From: Artocarpus heterophyllus
Lineage: Eukaryota; Streptophyta; Magnoliopsida; Rosales; Moraceae
Direction of reading: 5' to 3'
Length of the DNA: 64,000 nt
Assembly: GCA_025403435.1 (NCBI GenBank)
Contig: CM046350.1
Span: 8,219,512-8,283,511, forward strand
In this document: piece after piece, positions 1 through 10,731 of the stretch
Numbering within the stretch: the first letter of the stretch is position 1
Layout: every line of letters begins with the position of its first letter
Notes under the pieces: model-generated
What the model saw: only the letters and a program-made list of their open reading frames with translations
Databases searched by the model: none
Told to the model about the DNA's origin: nothing
Translations under genes and position numbers: made by a program

Positions 1-109
1 CTTTTGATTAAAATAAATAAAAGAAGAAGAAAACTGTGTGGAAATCTAGACAAACAAACCTGAAATTCCCCCAAGCACTATTCCAATCATCTTCATCAAA
101 CAGCCTTCA

Positions 110-196
110 ATGAGTGGCGACAGTCTTCCGCCTCCACAACATGCCTGGCTTCACACTTACCACAAATTGCTCCCTCACTCCCAATCTTCCCACCAG
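110..196 (+). CDS. possible first coding exon, unidentified protein
   Basis: An ATG at 110 opens a 29-codon frame (beginning MSGDSLPPPQHAWL) that ends exactly at a plausible donor, CAG|GTCTTT, followed by a T-rich, intron-like stretch. Further exon-like pieces lie downstream. One is a short stretch after tttttcag at 738, and another is a frame around 780-830 reading QELDIEMSAMLKEQ. I could not join these into one consistent frame. The gene would run toward the assembly gap at 985 and may be cut by it. I do not recognise the protein, and the exon call rests only on open frame plus splice signal. Confidence 0.35.
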
Positions 197-984
197 GTCT
201 TTTCTCTTTCTTTCCTTTTTTTTTTTAATTTTTTTTTAATTTGTTTGGGTTTGGTTTTAAGTGTTGGATTTTGAGCACCTGAACTTCGCTTCAGGTTTTG
301 GTCGTTTCTCTGATTCATTTCGATGCTCAGCCTTGTGTTTTTGTGCAATTTCTTTTTTCTAGCGGTTATTGTGTCCTAGGTTTCTGTTGCATAGAATTTT
401 CTTGTGAAATTTTGAATTTTGGTATTGAGAAGTGATAATTTCTGTGTCCTTTATTTGTTTTTATGGGCTTGATTTAGTATTTGTTTGGCTGCAATTATAA
501 ATTTCTGTTCTTGGGTATTTTATGCAAGATTTGTAGGAATTTGGGAAGGCTTTCCTGGGATTCTAGTAGCCATTTTCTGGCAAAACAAAGTTAAATGATT
601 AACTTGATATAACGATTAATGAATGTTTCATGTTTATGAGTGAAGTTCATAAGATTTTATTATTCGTTTGAAATACTCTTTTGTCATATGTTTTTGATTC
701 AAGAAATGTTCAAATATGCGGGGTTCATATTTTTCAGTCAATTATCCCAATTACAATATCAAGAGGTAAATCACGTTGATGCAGCAAGAACTAGATATTG
801 AAATGTCGGCTATGTTAAAAGAGCAATTGGTTAAGGTCTTCCTCGTTAATGAAGGTACCTTTTTGGCTTTTATCGCCGAGTTCATCAGTCCAATTAGCAT
901 AAAAAGTATTGGTTTCGAGCTGTATCTGACATTGTTAAGACTATTCCTTTCTTTTTAATTGGGGATTAGCCAGGAATGCTATTT

Positions 985-1084
985 NNNNNNNNNNNNNNNN
1001 NNNNNNNNNNNNNNNNNNNNNNNNNNNNNNNNNNNNNNNNNNNNNNNNNNNNNNNNNNNNNNNNNNNNNNNNNNNNNNNNNNNN
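985..1084. other. assembly gap (100 N)
   Basis: Exactly 100 consecutive N, the usual placeholder for a gap of unknown size. Sequence on either side may not be truly adjacent, and the ankyrin gene to its right loses its 3' end here. Confidence 0.99.
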
Positions 1085-3270
1085 ATGAGCTAGCAACATC
1101 TGAGTTTTCGCTTCCCATTTCAGGATCAGGAACTCCTCCTCCTCTATGTCCCTCCTTTCTTTCCACCTACTTTTCGCCAACCAGTGTTCAATCAGCTTCA
1201 TCCCCAGGCCGACAAAACAATCCCCAGAGTCCCGCCGCTCGTCACCAGCAGCGCCACAAACGTGATCTCCGTCCTCTGGCTCTCCGGCATGATCAACCAC
1301 ATGGCTGCAACATAGCTTGTGGCCATGAACGCCACGCTGCCCACATGACCTTGTGAGCCAATGACAAAAGCCTCATTTGCGCCTTTCTCCGAAAAGGGAT
1401 GATGCTGACAAGAACCACAACTATGGAGAGAGACGTGAACAATGCCAAGTCATTGTTATTGCAAACACCTTGAAAGCTACTGTTTCCCCTGCCATCGCCT
1501 TCCCTTTCATCTTTTCATCCTGGTGGACACCACCGGAGGGCTAATCCCGGCAGCAAAACTGACCGTTGCGATCAGAATAGCCACCAGTGTGATAGTGTTT
1601 CTTGCATTCTGTAACGCCTCTGCGTATACCTTGTGGCGATGCTTGTTTCTGCGGCGCCTGTTGAGAGTCTCAATGAGTACTTCTCGATTCCTTATGCAGA
1701 CACACTCTTCATGTCCTATGAATGGTGACAATGACTCTGGATCAAGCACTATTCCGTTGTCCCGCCCTTCTTGATCAACATGTAGTCGAGGCGAGGACTT
1801 TCTAGAAAGCGGCGATGACAGACAAGAGGGTATCGATTGGGGCGATGAGAAAGAGCTGGAAGTGGCCTTGCTCGAAGGGAAGGAGAGCTCTTTTCGTTTA
1901 GAGTCCGTGCACGGCATTCCTCTTCCATATGAGCCTGCTGCAACGAAAAATTCTTGGACAATACTTGCATTTCATTCTCTTTAAGGGTCCTTTTCGGCAT
2001 GGTTTCTAGTGGCTTCGGCCTAGCGATTTTCCTTGGTACTTTTGGTGGAGCAGATAACAACTCAATGCTCCTTTTTCCTCCAACTTTATGAAACATGGAT
2101 TCAAGACGCCGAATTTCTACACTGTCCTTGGCCTGGTCAAGGATGTCGAGTGGTGTGAGCCCTTTTGAGTTTCGCAAATTAATGTCCACCTTTGATCTGT
2201 TGATCATGTACTCTACCATCTGCAACACAGAAAATCAAGAACAAAGTAAAAGAGAAGCACAAAATGTCATTTCCTTTTTGCTTCATATTGCATATTGAGT
2301 CCTTACCCGATAATTTCCCTCGGAAACTGCAAGATGTAAGATGGTGTTGCCATGTCGGTCTGGACAGCCAAACAAGTGCGTCCCATTGAGGACATTAAAC
2401 AAGAGCACTAGAGCGTCGTACTGGTTGTGTTTCACGGCAAGATGAAACAGGGTCTCTCCTTCTTTTGTGAGGCATTGGAAAGATTCAGCAGCCATCATGA
2501 TAAATCTTGAAGCACCAAGACACTGTAGTTGATCACGGCCAAGTGCAGTGGCGTGTAACCATTGTTGTTGTATTTCTGAGCAAGCCCTGGACCAAGTTTC
2601 AGCAGCATCCCCGTGATTTCCCTATGTCCTCCGCTTGATGCACAATGCAGAGGCGAATTACCATTCTCGTCAATCATCTGAACGAATTCAGGGTGCACAT
2701 TTAGCAGCTCCATAACAACATCTACACCATAATCTATGCTCTTAGTTACCTTTACATTCATAGCATACAAAATAAATGTACCTAACAAAGACAAATTTTG
2801 TTACTTTAATTACCTGTATGTCGACCTGCTGTGGCAACATGGAGACAAGTTCGATCAAACGCTCCATCATCACCTAGACGTGGTAGTCCAGGGTGAGTCA
2901 ACATCAGACTCACCGCGCTGGCATGGCCATAACTGCAAGCCAAGAAAAGAGCAGTCTTGTTGGCCGCGTTGAGCTTACGAGCTGCCTCAGGATCGGCCTC
3001 CAATAGCAGCTTCAAGATCTTCGCATTCCCTGCACTAGCAGCTTCATGGAATGGAGTGTCCTTGTCCTTGTTCTCGGCAGCGACCATGTCAGGCCTCAGA
3101 CTGATTATGTTGGACACCATGTCTACTTGTCCATGCTTCGAAGCAAGGTGTAACGGGGTGTTCATGGAATTAGCTTCTCTTTGCTCGAGAATTCCTTCGT
3201 TTTTCTGAACTAAACCGTTGAATGTTGGCGTTTCATTTCTTCGGATCACCTCTGAGAAATTTGGATCCAT
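1085..3270 (-). CDS. ankyrin-repeat/PGG-domain membrane protein, reading frame broken
   Basis: Exon 1 (3270-2814) starts MDPNFSEVIRRNE and carries ankyrin repeats such as NTPLHLASKHGQVDMV and DTPFHEAASAGNAKI. Exon 2 (2733 downward) continues with NGNSPLHCASSGGHREI and GYTPLHLAVI. A later exon starts after TTGCAG near 2221 with further repeat sequence, then a Ser-rich linker and a PGG domain, visible as EALQNARNTITLVAILIAT. Membrane-spanning segments follow up to the gap. This is the architecture of plant ACD6/ITN1-type proteins, which act at membranes in defence or salt signalling. The frame must shift near 2508, inside 1750-1917, and near 1533, 1455, 1333 and 1209. Most breaks look like one or two missing bases. 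Because they cluster beside the gap, poor consensus is at least as likely as a true pseudogene. The C-terminal end lies in or beyond the gap. Confidence 0.85.
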
Positions 3271-4969
3271 TCTCTTGAGATTATGAAATCAAACCTTTCC
3301 TTTTTCTTTGTGTATGTTGTGAGATAGAAGATTTCTTTCTTTTATAACCGGTGTCTCAGCTATGAACAGAAAAGACCGAGAAATTGACTAAGTAGTTTTA
3401 AGTTATGTCTCTTTTTATCAGCGCGTGTGTACGTCTCCAAGTGGTACTTTTCTTCTGAGCCCCACGGTGTTAAAGAAAGACTTTTGGTTGTAATTAACTT
3501 CCCAGGTATCTTCAAAGAAACGACAAATCAAGTCCCAAGCATCTTCGAAGAAGATAAGTTCCCGAAAATAAATCTAATTCTTTGTTTCTTTTCTTTTTTT
3601 TTTTTTTACTTGTATGAGATTATAACATAGGTCCCTCGAAAAAAGAAATTAGAGTAACAATAATGGTTTTGGTTTTAAAAAATATGTCACGTAATGTAAT
3701 GTAGCAACTTATGGTCGCATTTTTCCACAATGGATAAGCTTAATGATTTCCGGGAACTTTTGCTTGCTGCAACTTCTGGTGGAGGGGACGGTGTTGCCCC
3801 ATTTTTCCTTGTTGTCAAGCAAATGTAAGGAAAAGAAGCTGCGGAAAATGAAGGCAACTAAAAGCCCCATTTGTTGTGCCATCAAAACTCAATGCATGCA
3901 TTAGTCAATTCGAGGGAAGCTTCGTATCCATGTTGTGTGTTGGCGTGCGAGATTATTGCATATGGATATGAAATGGATATGGCTTTTTTTTTTTTTTTTT
4001 TTTGGTCAATAAACGCGTAAAGCTAAGCAACCCAAGAGTATGTGCCCACAGAGAACGGCCTAATTATTCTATTGGTCTCCAAAATCTTATAGTTACGCCA
4101 TATAAACGTCACTTAATTTCAGTTCTCGATCATTTATATAAACTCCTTGATCTCTTAGTTCTGAACTTTCGAACAGTTGATTTCATTTTCTAGAATTGTC
4201 TCTCACCTTGTCAGGTACTTTCTTAGCAATGATACCTAAACTGTCTGTCGGTTCCTGAGAAAAGTACGAGAGAGAGAGAGAGAGACGCGCGAGGAAGAAT
4301 AATTTACTAATTACCCATCTGATCTCACAAAGAATAGCAGCCAAATGGTTAGTTTGAATAAATGGGGGAATTCATCGAGGGATACAGTAGGTTTTTGTGG
4401 TATCCATCCAATACAATTTCACTTTTCACGTTATTCTCAAAGTCAAAAACCACGTATACTTGATGACCATGTATGGTTTTCGTTATAAATCTTTTGTAAT
4501 GTTTGGTTCAATGGTCCAAACCTAAAAAAATTCCAGTTCGAGCTGGTTTTGGTGTTTTGTCTCACAAAATTTAATTTTCTACAATATTTTCTATTTGGAT
4601 TGGCAGTTAGAGCCAGCCTTTTAAAGACCCTTTTTGTTTGACATCTCCATTCGATGTGTTAATATGAACATCACCTATTATTATGTATTGGCTCTCTAAG
4701 AATGTATGTGTCTGTGCACCAGAGTGCTTTCAAATTGCATGAATTGATGTTTCTGTATTCCAAAGAAACCCCTCTGAAAGAGCAAATGTAAAACCAAAAT
4801 ACTTATGATTTGATGAACCTGCAGGCATCAAGATTTCATAAGGAAGATCCTTATATGACTTCCAAACACTACAACACAGAAAGCAATCCAAGCAGCCCCA
4901 AATACATTCTACCCCCACGCTCCAGAAAAATCAAAAGCTCTAACTACTTCTGTTCTCCATCTTACATCT
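3271..4969. other. intergenic region, no gene seen
   Basis: AT-rich sequence upstream of the ankyrin gene. It contains T-runs near 3592-3608 and 3986-4003 and a short GA repeat near 4268-4286. Open frames here are short and show no family features. Confidence 0.6.
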
Positions 4970-5146
4970 TCAAAGTGCAGCATGATATTCATCAATGGTT
5001 TGTTTCATCCCATCCAACTGCGAGAGAACATATTCCAGTTTCTTGCAACAGATTTCATTGGCCATTCTCGAGCTGCAATCACACTTCTCAAAGGGACGAT
5101 AATCACATGCGCTTTTGATTTCTTCCCTCAATGACACTTGGATATC
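4970..5146 (-). CDS. orphan terminal exon, unidentified protein
   Basis: On the minus strand a frame of 58 codons plus stop follows a plausible acceptor (TTTGAG|GATATC) and ends with HAAL and TGA. It is hydrophilic and Cys-rich, reading in part MANEICCKKLEYVLSQLDG, and looks helical or coiled. The codon content looks like a real protein, but I cannot name the family. Upstream exons would lie between 5150 and about 6130, where a 118-codon minus-strand frame (6098-5742) exists, but I could not join them. It could be the last exon of a small gene or a gene fragment. Confidence 0.3.
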   Translation of the reverse strand, partial: DIQVSLREEIKSACDYRPFEKCDCSSRMANEICCKKLEYVLSQLDGMKQTIDEYHAAL

Positions 5147-7457
5147 CTCAAACATAAAGAAATACAAACTCACTAAACTTTCCACCCTCAATTTTGGAAC
5201 CAATGACAGTGAGCTAAAGTCAGACCCAGATTAAGGACTCAACGAACCATGGAACCAAAACTATTATCATTATGTTTTGGATAAAGAATGAGATTAACAA
5301 ACTAGTATCACCAGGCATAACAGCCGTCAATTTTCACCCCATTAAAATTAAGGGTTAGCTGCATTGGTGCACCCCAAACTTTCAGTGTTTGACAACTTGG
5401 ACCCGGAGTTTATATTTTGACAAATTGGACTTAAAATTTTAAAATTCTTTGCAATTATAGTCCAATAGCAAAACACAAATACATCCTAAACTTTTTGTTG
5501 GTTGGTCAAATGTTTTATATTTTGACACTTTGGACCTAATCGTCGTCTATTAATTGGCATTCGTTATTGATTGGACTGCATTACCAAGGATTATAAATTC
5601 AGGTCTAAATGTCAAAATTAAAAGTTTAGGGGGCAACATGCAAATACAATAAGTTTAATGTGCATGAGTATAATTTATCCAAAAGTTAATGTATCAACTC
5701 TGAGACCCTTCACTCAAATTATTTCCAGCTTCTCATTCCACTTAACAGTAAGTAATTTCACTAAGACGACAAAACACAAAGTGTTCATTTCTCTCTCTGG
5801 GCTTCAGACTGTTTGGCATATAGTCAAACAGTTGGCAGACTAATTGTTCAGTCCAAATGTTGTGCCATCCTACGTAATTCATCAAAAAAAGGATAACGAG
5901 GTGTTCTGCGACTGGGAATCCATATGCGAAAGTATACCAATTTTCTTCGACAATGACACAAAATTCTAGAAAGTTCAGAACAAAAAGTGTTCTGAGGAAC
6001 AAGAAGGGTGTCAGCTTAATCAGGAAAGCACCATTTTTCCACAACCGCCTCACACCGGCGTCGCTCCACAGCGTTTGTCCCTTTCTTCTCTCATCCAATC
6101 GCCGACGTGAAAGACCCCTCCACCGACCGAGACCGGCGAGATCTAGTTAACTGTGTCAACAGCGAATCCAGGATTCGAATGAATCGGTGATCCGAGTTCC
6201 GAGGAGCTCTAAACTGAAAATGAACATTTTGACCTGTGAAATCCAACACGCTGTGTATGCTTGGGAGAAGTGGAAAGTGGACTTCTTACCGCAAAAAAAG
6301 TTGGATTGCAATTTAAATCTTTATTTAAATCATAATTTAAATTATTTTATTATAATATTTTTTCTCTTAAAAATTTAAATCTTTATTTAAATCATAATTT
6401 AAATTATTTTCTCGAATAGACAGTCCTAAATATACCTTGAGGTATTGGATTGCAATTTTGACCAGTATCCAAAAACCAGGGTGATATTGCAAGAGAACCA
6501 CCCTTTCTGACGACTGCTTGAACAGAATACTCGAAAAATACACAAAAAAAAACCCCCTAAAAATGACTGAAATTTTTCAAAAAAATCACAAAACAACAAA
6601 AGAAAATTACACAGAATGGAAAGAATTCACGAAATAAGATCAAAAAATCAGGGGGGGAAAAGATCTTCGTCGCTAGGATCTTCATCACGGCAGGCGCGAC
6701 AAGAGATCGCACAGAAGAGATCTTTCCTGCCGCGAGGAGAAAGAAGGGACCACAACATGGGGAAGACCTTCGTCGCAAGGAGGAGATAGATCTCCTCGTA
6801 GCTACGATTGGAATCACCGTGGAGTTGTGAACATGTCGGCGACGTCGCAAAGATAAAGAGAGAGGAAGAGATATGGAGAAGAGAGGGGGTGGGCGGGGCG
6901 GAGAAGAGAAGCTCCATGTGGGTGGAGTCCGATTAGATCTCCAGTGGAGGCGCGTGAAGGCGAGCATCCTGGTGGAGGCGTGGACTGACAAGCACGGCTG
7001 TCTCTATGTTTTTTGGGTTGAGAGAGAGTACAAGAGGGGGATTGTGAACGGGGAGGATGAAGACACAGTCACACACTATTGCTTTGCTAAAGGGGCAAAA
7101 CGGACAAATTAATAATTTGGTTATTCAGTGCGGTGAAGGGTGCAACAATTTTTACACAAATGGCATAATTCAATCCTTGTTTTCCGTACATGGCATTGTG
7201 CCTAAATGCGTCAATTATATATTCCGTTACAATTTTAAAAGTTATGTTTATTTACATCATAATACTATGATTTATATTATATATTAAGTTGTACAACAAA
7301 TAAATATACATAACATTTATAAAAAATAAATTTTAAAAGATACTTTTATGAAAATTTCTCTAAATAAAAACTATAGAAAATTGTAAGAAATGTCATTTTT
7401 TTCAAACTTTTGTTAACAAACATCATGAGTACTTTTAAATGCCAGTAAATATCAAAT
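5147..7457. other. intergenic region with repeat remnants
   Basis: 5340-5650 resembles the degenerate non-coding repeats common in plants, with phrases such as aaactttcagtgtttgac and aattggac. Near 6312-6411 a stretch of about 37 bp (atttaaatctttatttaaat and following bases) occurs twice. 6650-7030 is more GC-rich and purine-rich and has open frames on both strands, but they look compositional. I see no gene I can support. Confidence 0.5.
7453..7457. repeat. left target-site duplication CAAAT
   Basis: The five bases CAAAT directly precede the TGTAATGACC start of the solo LTR and recur directly after its TGACA end at 10727-10731. Confidence 0.8.
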
Positions 7458-10400
7458 TGTAATGACCGAGAAAAATATCATTAATAAAATCTAATATTTA
7501 ATTAGGTTTAATTAATTAATTTATTTTTAAAAATGTAAATTTTTGGTAAAAATTGTAATTTTTGTAAAAATTACGATAAAGTAGGAATAAACGACATTGA
7601 TTGTAAATTTTATGGCAAATGTGATGCAATGTTGGATATTGCCAAATACAGATTTTATGAGTTTAATACTCAAAAATTTATGAATAATATCCATAAAATG
7701 AATTTTATATCACGATTAATTGTAAAATTGTGATATAAACAAGTGGGTGATTAGAATGTAAATATGATATAGAAATTATCCAAACCCAAAACAGGGGTAA
7801 AAAGGAGGCCGAAGCAATATGAGTATACTGCTAAATGAAAACGCAGATACGAAAAATGTTATGATTGGCCTCCAAAAGTGAATGAAAAGTAAGTCAAATA
7901 TTTTTATACAGTCTAAGGATAGAAAGTACACTGATTTGACCATGACAGTATAGAAAAAATACTGTGTGGTGAAAAATTACACAATATAAATTTTTAACTC
8001 CATAAAGTGGACACTCCTTGGTTTTATATTGGGCCACATGTCTAGAAAAGTGGCCCAATCACCTTGTAACACCTAGTAGTATACTCATGGGTTACCATGA
8101 GTCACCAAATGTGATAAGGATGCATTTATGACAAGTTTATCACAATTTTTCTTTTCTTTTCTTTCCTCCAAGTTCCGGCAGCCATTGTTGAGACTTCTAA
8201 AAAAAATTTCTCAGCCCCAAACAAGTTTTACAAGCAAGTACAAGGATTTTCCACAAGTTTTAAGGTAAAATCCTAAACTTTTTAATGAGTTTTCATGGGA
8301 TTTTTCATGGGTTGAAGAGAGAAATTTATCCATGGTATTTTTGTATGGAAAGGAAGCTTAGGAGGGAGTTCAAAGGGATTTTGAAGGCTTGAAACCAAAA
8401 GGGTGTTATTTGGGTAAGTTTTAAGTTTTAAAGTTTTGAAATTTTATGGATTTTATTTTGATTTCTATTCTTTCAAAGCCATGTGGGTTCTTAAGCATGT
8501 ATTTGCTGAAATTTCATGCATATGTGAAGTATGACATGTTTAAGTTGTGAAATTTTGATTTATGGTGCAAAATTATTATTTTTGCAAAAAGCGTTATTTT
8601 TGTAAATTTAATGTTAGTTTTAGTAAAAGTGATGTTTGAGCATCAGAATGTTTTGATTAAGGCATGAAATGGTTTCTGCAGGGGTAGAATTGCAAGTTTG
8701 AAAGGGATTTTTGTAAAAATGCCATAGGGACTAAATTGAAAGAAAAAGATTTCTCTCAGTAAAATTAAAAAATAGCCAAAACACCCTTGTACAGTGAGAT
8801 TTTGGGAAAAGTTAAAACACAAAAGTTATAGATCTCGACGAAACTGTTAGGCATAGCGGACGGTTTGTCGAAAAACTTAGTCGTTTGTGAGATTTTGATT
8901 TTTTAAAGAATTTACAAAAATTATGAAAAATTTTAAAAAGGGAAAAAACATCATTTCCCAAAAGATTTTAAATACGGTACATTGAGCAAAAATGATCCTT
9001 GAGAAAAATAGAAAATTTTGATGCAAATAATTAAATTTTAGTCCTGGGGGTAAAATGGTCAAAATTTTCAGTTCATGAACTAAACCGCAAAGTTTTATGA
9101 AAATTGGGCATAATTGAGAAATAAAGAGATTTGACCCACTAGGGTGTTATTTTAAAATTAGTATGTGGTTATTTTCGTAAGACTAACGAAATTGAGCTCG
9201 GGTAGGTTAGTGGACCCACGGAGGACAAAATCGTCATTTTGCCCGAATAACCCGAACCGCTCTGAAACGTGTCAGTTGGAAAAAGAATGGTAAAAAAAAA
9301 CAGAGAGAAAAGGTTCCCGCCCTTCGTTAGAAACGATAGGGTAGAGTTAGATAGAAATAAGAAAAATTAGTGGTTTTTAGAGTTGTATATAGTAATGCAA
9401 CTTAATTTATTAACTAACGAATGTTTTGTATCGAAACATAGTAGAAATTTGGCTAATGGCTTTGTAATTGGCCAACAGGATCCTAGGAGTCTAGGAGAAG
9501 GGAAATCGATGTTAAGTTGCCCGACATTCACATCAAATAAGTACCCATCCCACCTACAGTATAAAATTTTAGGCTTAGAGTGTAAAATGTGTATATGTAT
9601 ACCTGTGTGTATATCAAGGTGTATACTTGTATGTATGCAATGACATAAGTATTTATAAAAATGTAAGGGTATACTTATGAGTATACGGAATATATATATA
9701 TACCTGAGAGTATATTATGACATATACCTGAGTGTATATGATGATCTGTACCTGTGTGTATATTTTATGTTAAGTACCTGTGAGTACATTATGCTATATA
9801 CCTGTGTGTATATTAATGTGAACCGATATGTATATTTTATGTTAAGTACCTGTGAGTACATTATGCTATATACCTGTGCGTATATTAATGTGAACCAGTG
9901 TGTATATTTTATGTTAAGTACCTGTGAGTACATTATGCTATATACCTGTGCGTATATTAATGTGTACCTGTGTGTATATTTTATGTTAAGTACCTATAAG
10001 TACATTATGCTATATACTTGTGCGTATATTAATGTACACCAATGTGTATATAAAGCATGTACCTGTCTGTACTATGTCGTACAAGAGCATTTATGTAGAT
10101 TATGTTATGTATAACATGTGATCATCACTTCATGCATGGTATGATAACCATAATAAGTGAATTGGTAAACAAATTACCAAAAGTTAAGAAAAGTGTCGTA
10201 CCGACTCCTGAATCAAGGGGAGTTTAAGGATTACAAGATGGTCATGGTGTTACGTAGACCTAAGTGCGTAATAGTACGAACACTTGGACCCTAGTTAAAG
10301 AGAAGAAATGATAATGATAAGGAAGGATTATAAAAAATCATAATGAGATCATGCATTTTATTGAATGTGCATGTGGGTTTATATGGGACTTATTGGGCGT

Positions 10401-10726
10401 AAGCTCACTAAGTATTTCATGCTGTAAGTATTCTGACGAAAAGGTCAGACTGAATCGTAATGATGGGTTGGCGGACGGATGATGTGTGCAGACTGGGTAT
10501 GGTTTCCGCTGTATGGTGTTTTAAGATATTTTGAAAGTAATGTTTGATAAGCTGCATTGTGAAAGAAGGGTGATTATGTAAACACAAGTATATGTTTGTA
10601 TTTTAAAAGTTGTTAAACCAGTATATGTACAGTATTTATTAAAAAGAAAAAAAAATTTCCCTAAATTTTTGCCTTAAAGTAAGTAAGAAAAAGTTTTATC
10701 ACAGCCCAAAAAGGCGGGTTGTGACA
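7458..10726. mobile_element. solo LTR of a long-LTR retrotransposon, probably Ty3/gypsy
   Basis: The element starts TGTAATGACCGAG and ends GGGTTGTGACA, so it has the TG...CA ends of an LTR. It is flanked on both sides by the 5-bp duplication CAAAT. No gag, protease, reverse transcriptase or integrase frame occurs inside, and no primer-binding site follows the right end. It is therefore best read as one LTR of about 3.27 kb left by LTR-LTR recombination. LTRs of this length with TGT...ACA ends are typical of some plant gypsy lineages; the lineage is inferred. It contains a TATA-like stretch (tataaaatttt) near 9560 and a 72-bp minisatellite. Orientation cannot be fixed without an intact copy. 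Confidence 0.8.
9743..10060. repeat. 72-bp tandem repeat inside the solo LTR
   Basis: The phrase tattttatgttaagtacc recurs at 9761, 9833, 9905 and 9977, exactly 72 bp apart, with a diverged end near 10049. Each unit has three sub-blocks of about 22-26 bp, each starting acctgtg or a close variant. Because 72 is a multiple of three, the array stays open on both strands. The resulting Tyr/Cys-rich frames are products of the repeat and not a recognisable protein. Confidence 0.9.
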
Positions 10727-10731
10727 CAAAT
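10727..10731. repeat. right target-site duplication CAAAT
   Basis: Matches the CAAAT at 7453-7457 and follows the solo LTR directly. Confidence 0.8.

Noticed and set aside
5742..6098. 118-codon minus-strand frame
   Set aside because: No recognisable domain, and it could not be spliced to the exon at 4970-5146; kept only as context for that exon.
6557..6991. 144-codon minus-strand frame rich in Ser, Arg and Pro
   Set aside because: Composition follows a purine-rich plus strand; no splice context or family resemblance.
9743..10060. CRISPR-like array
   Set aside because: Units are contiguous 72-bp tandem copies without unique spacers, in a plant genome.
9677..10114. 145-codon plus-strand frame and 72-codon minus-strand frame
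   Set aside because: Both are kept open by a 72-bp tandem repeat inside a solo LTR and show no family features.
7458..10726. A complete LTR retrotransposon
   Set aside because: No internal domain, primer site or second LTR; the data fit one solo LTR.
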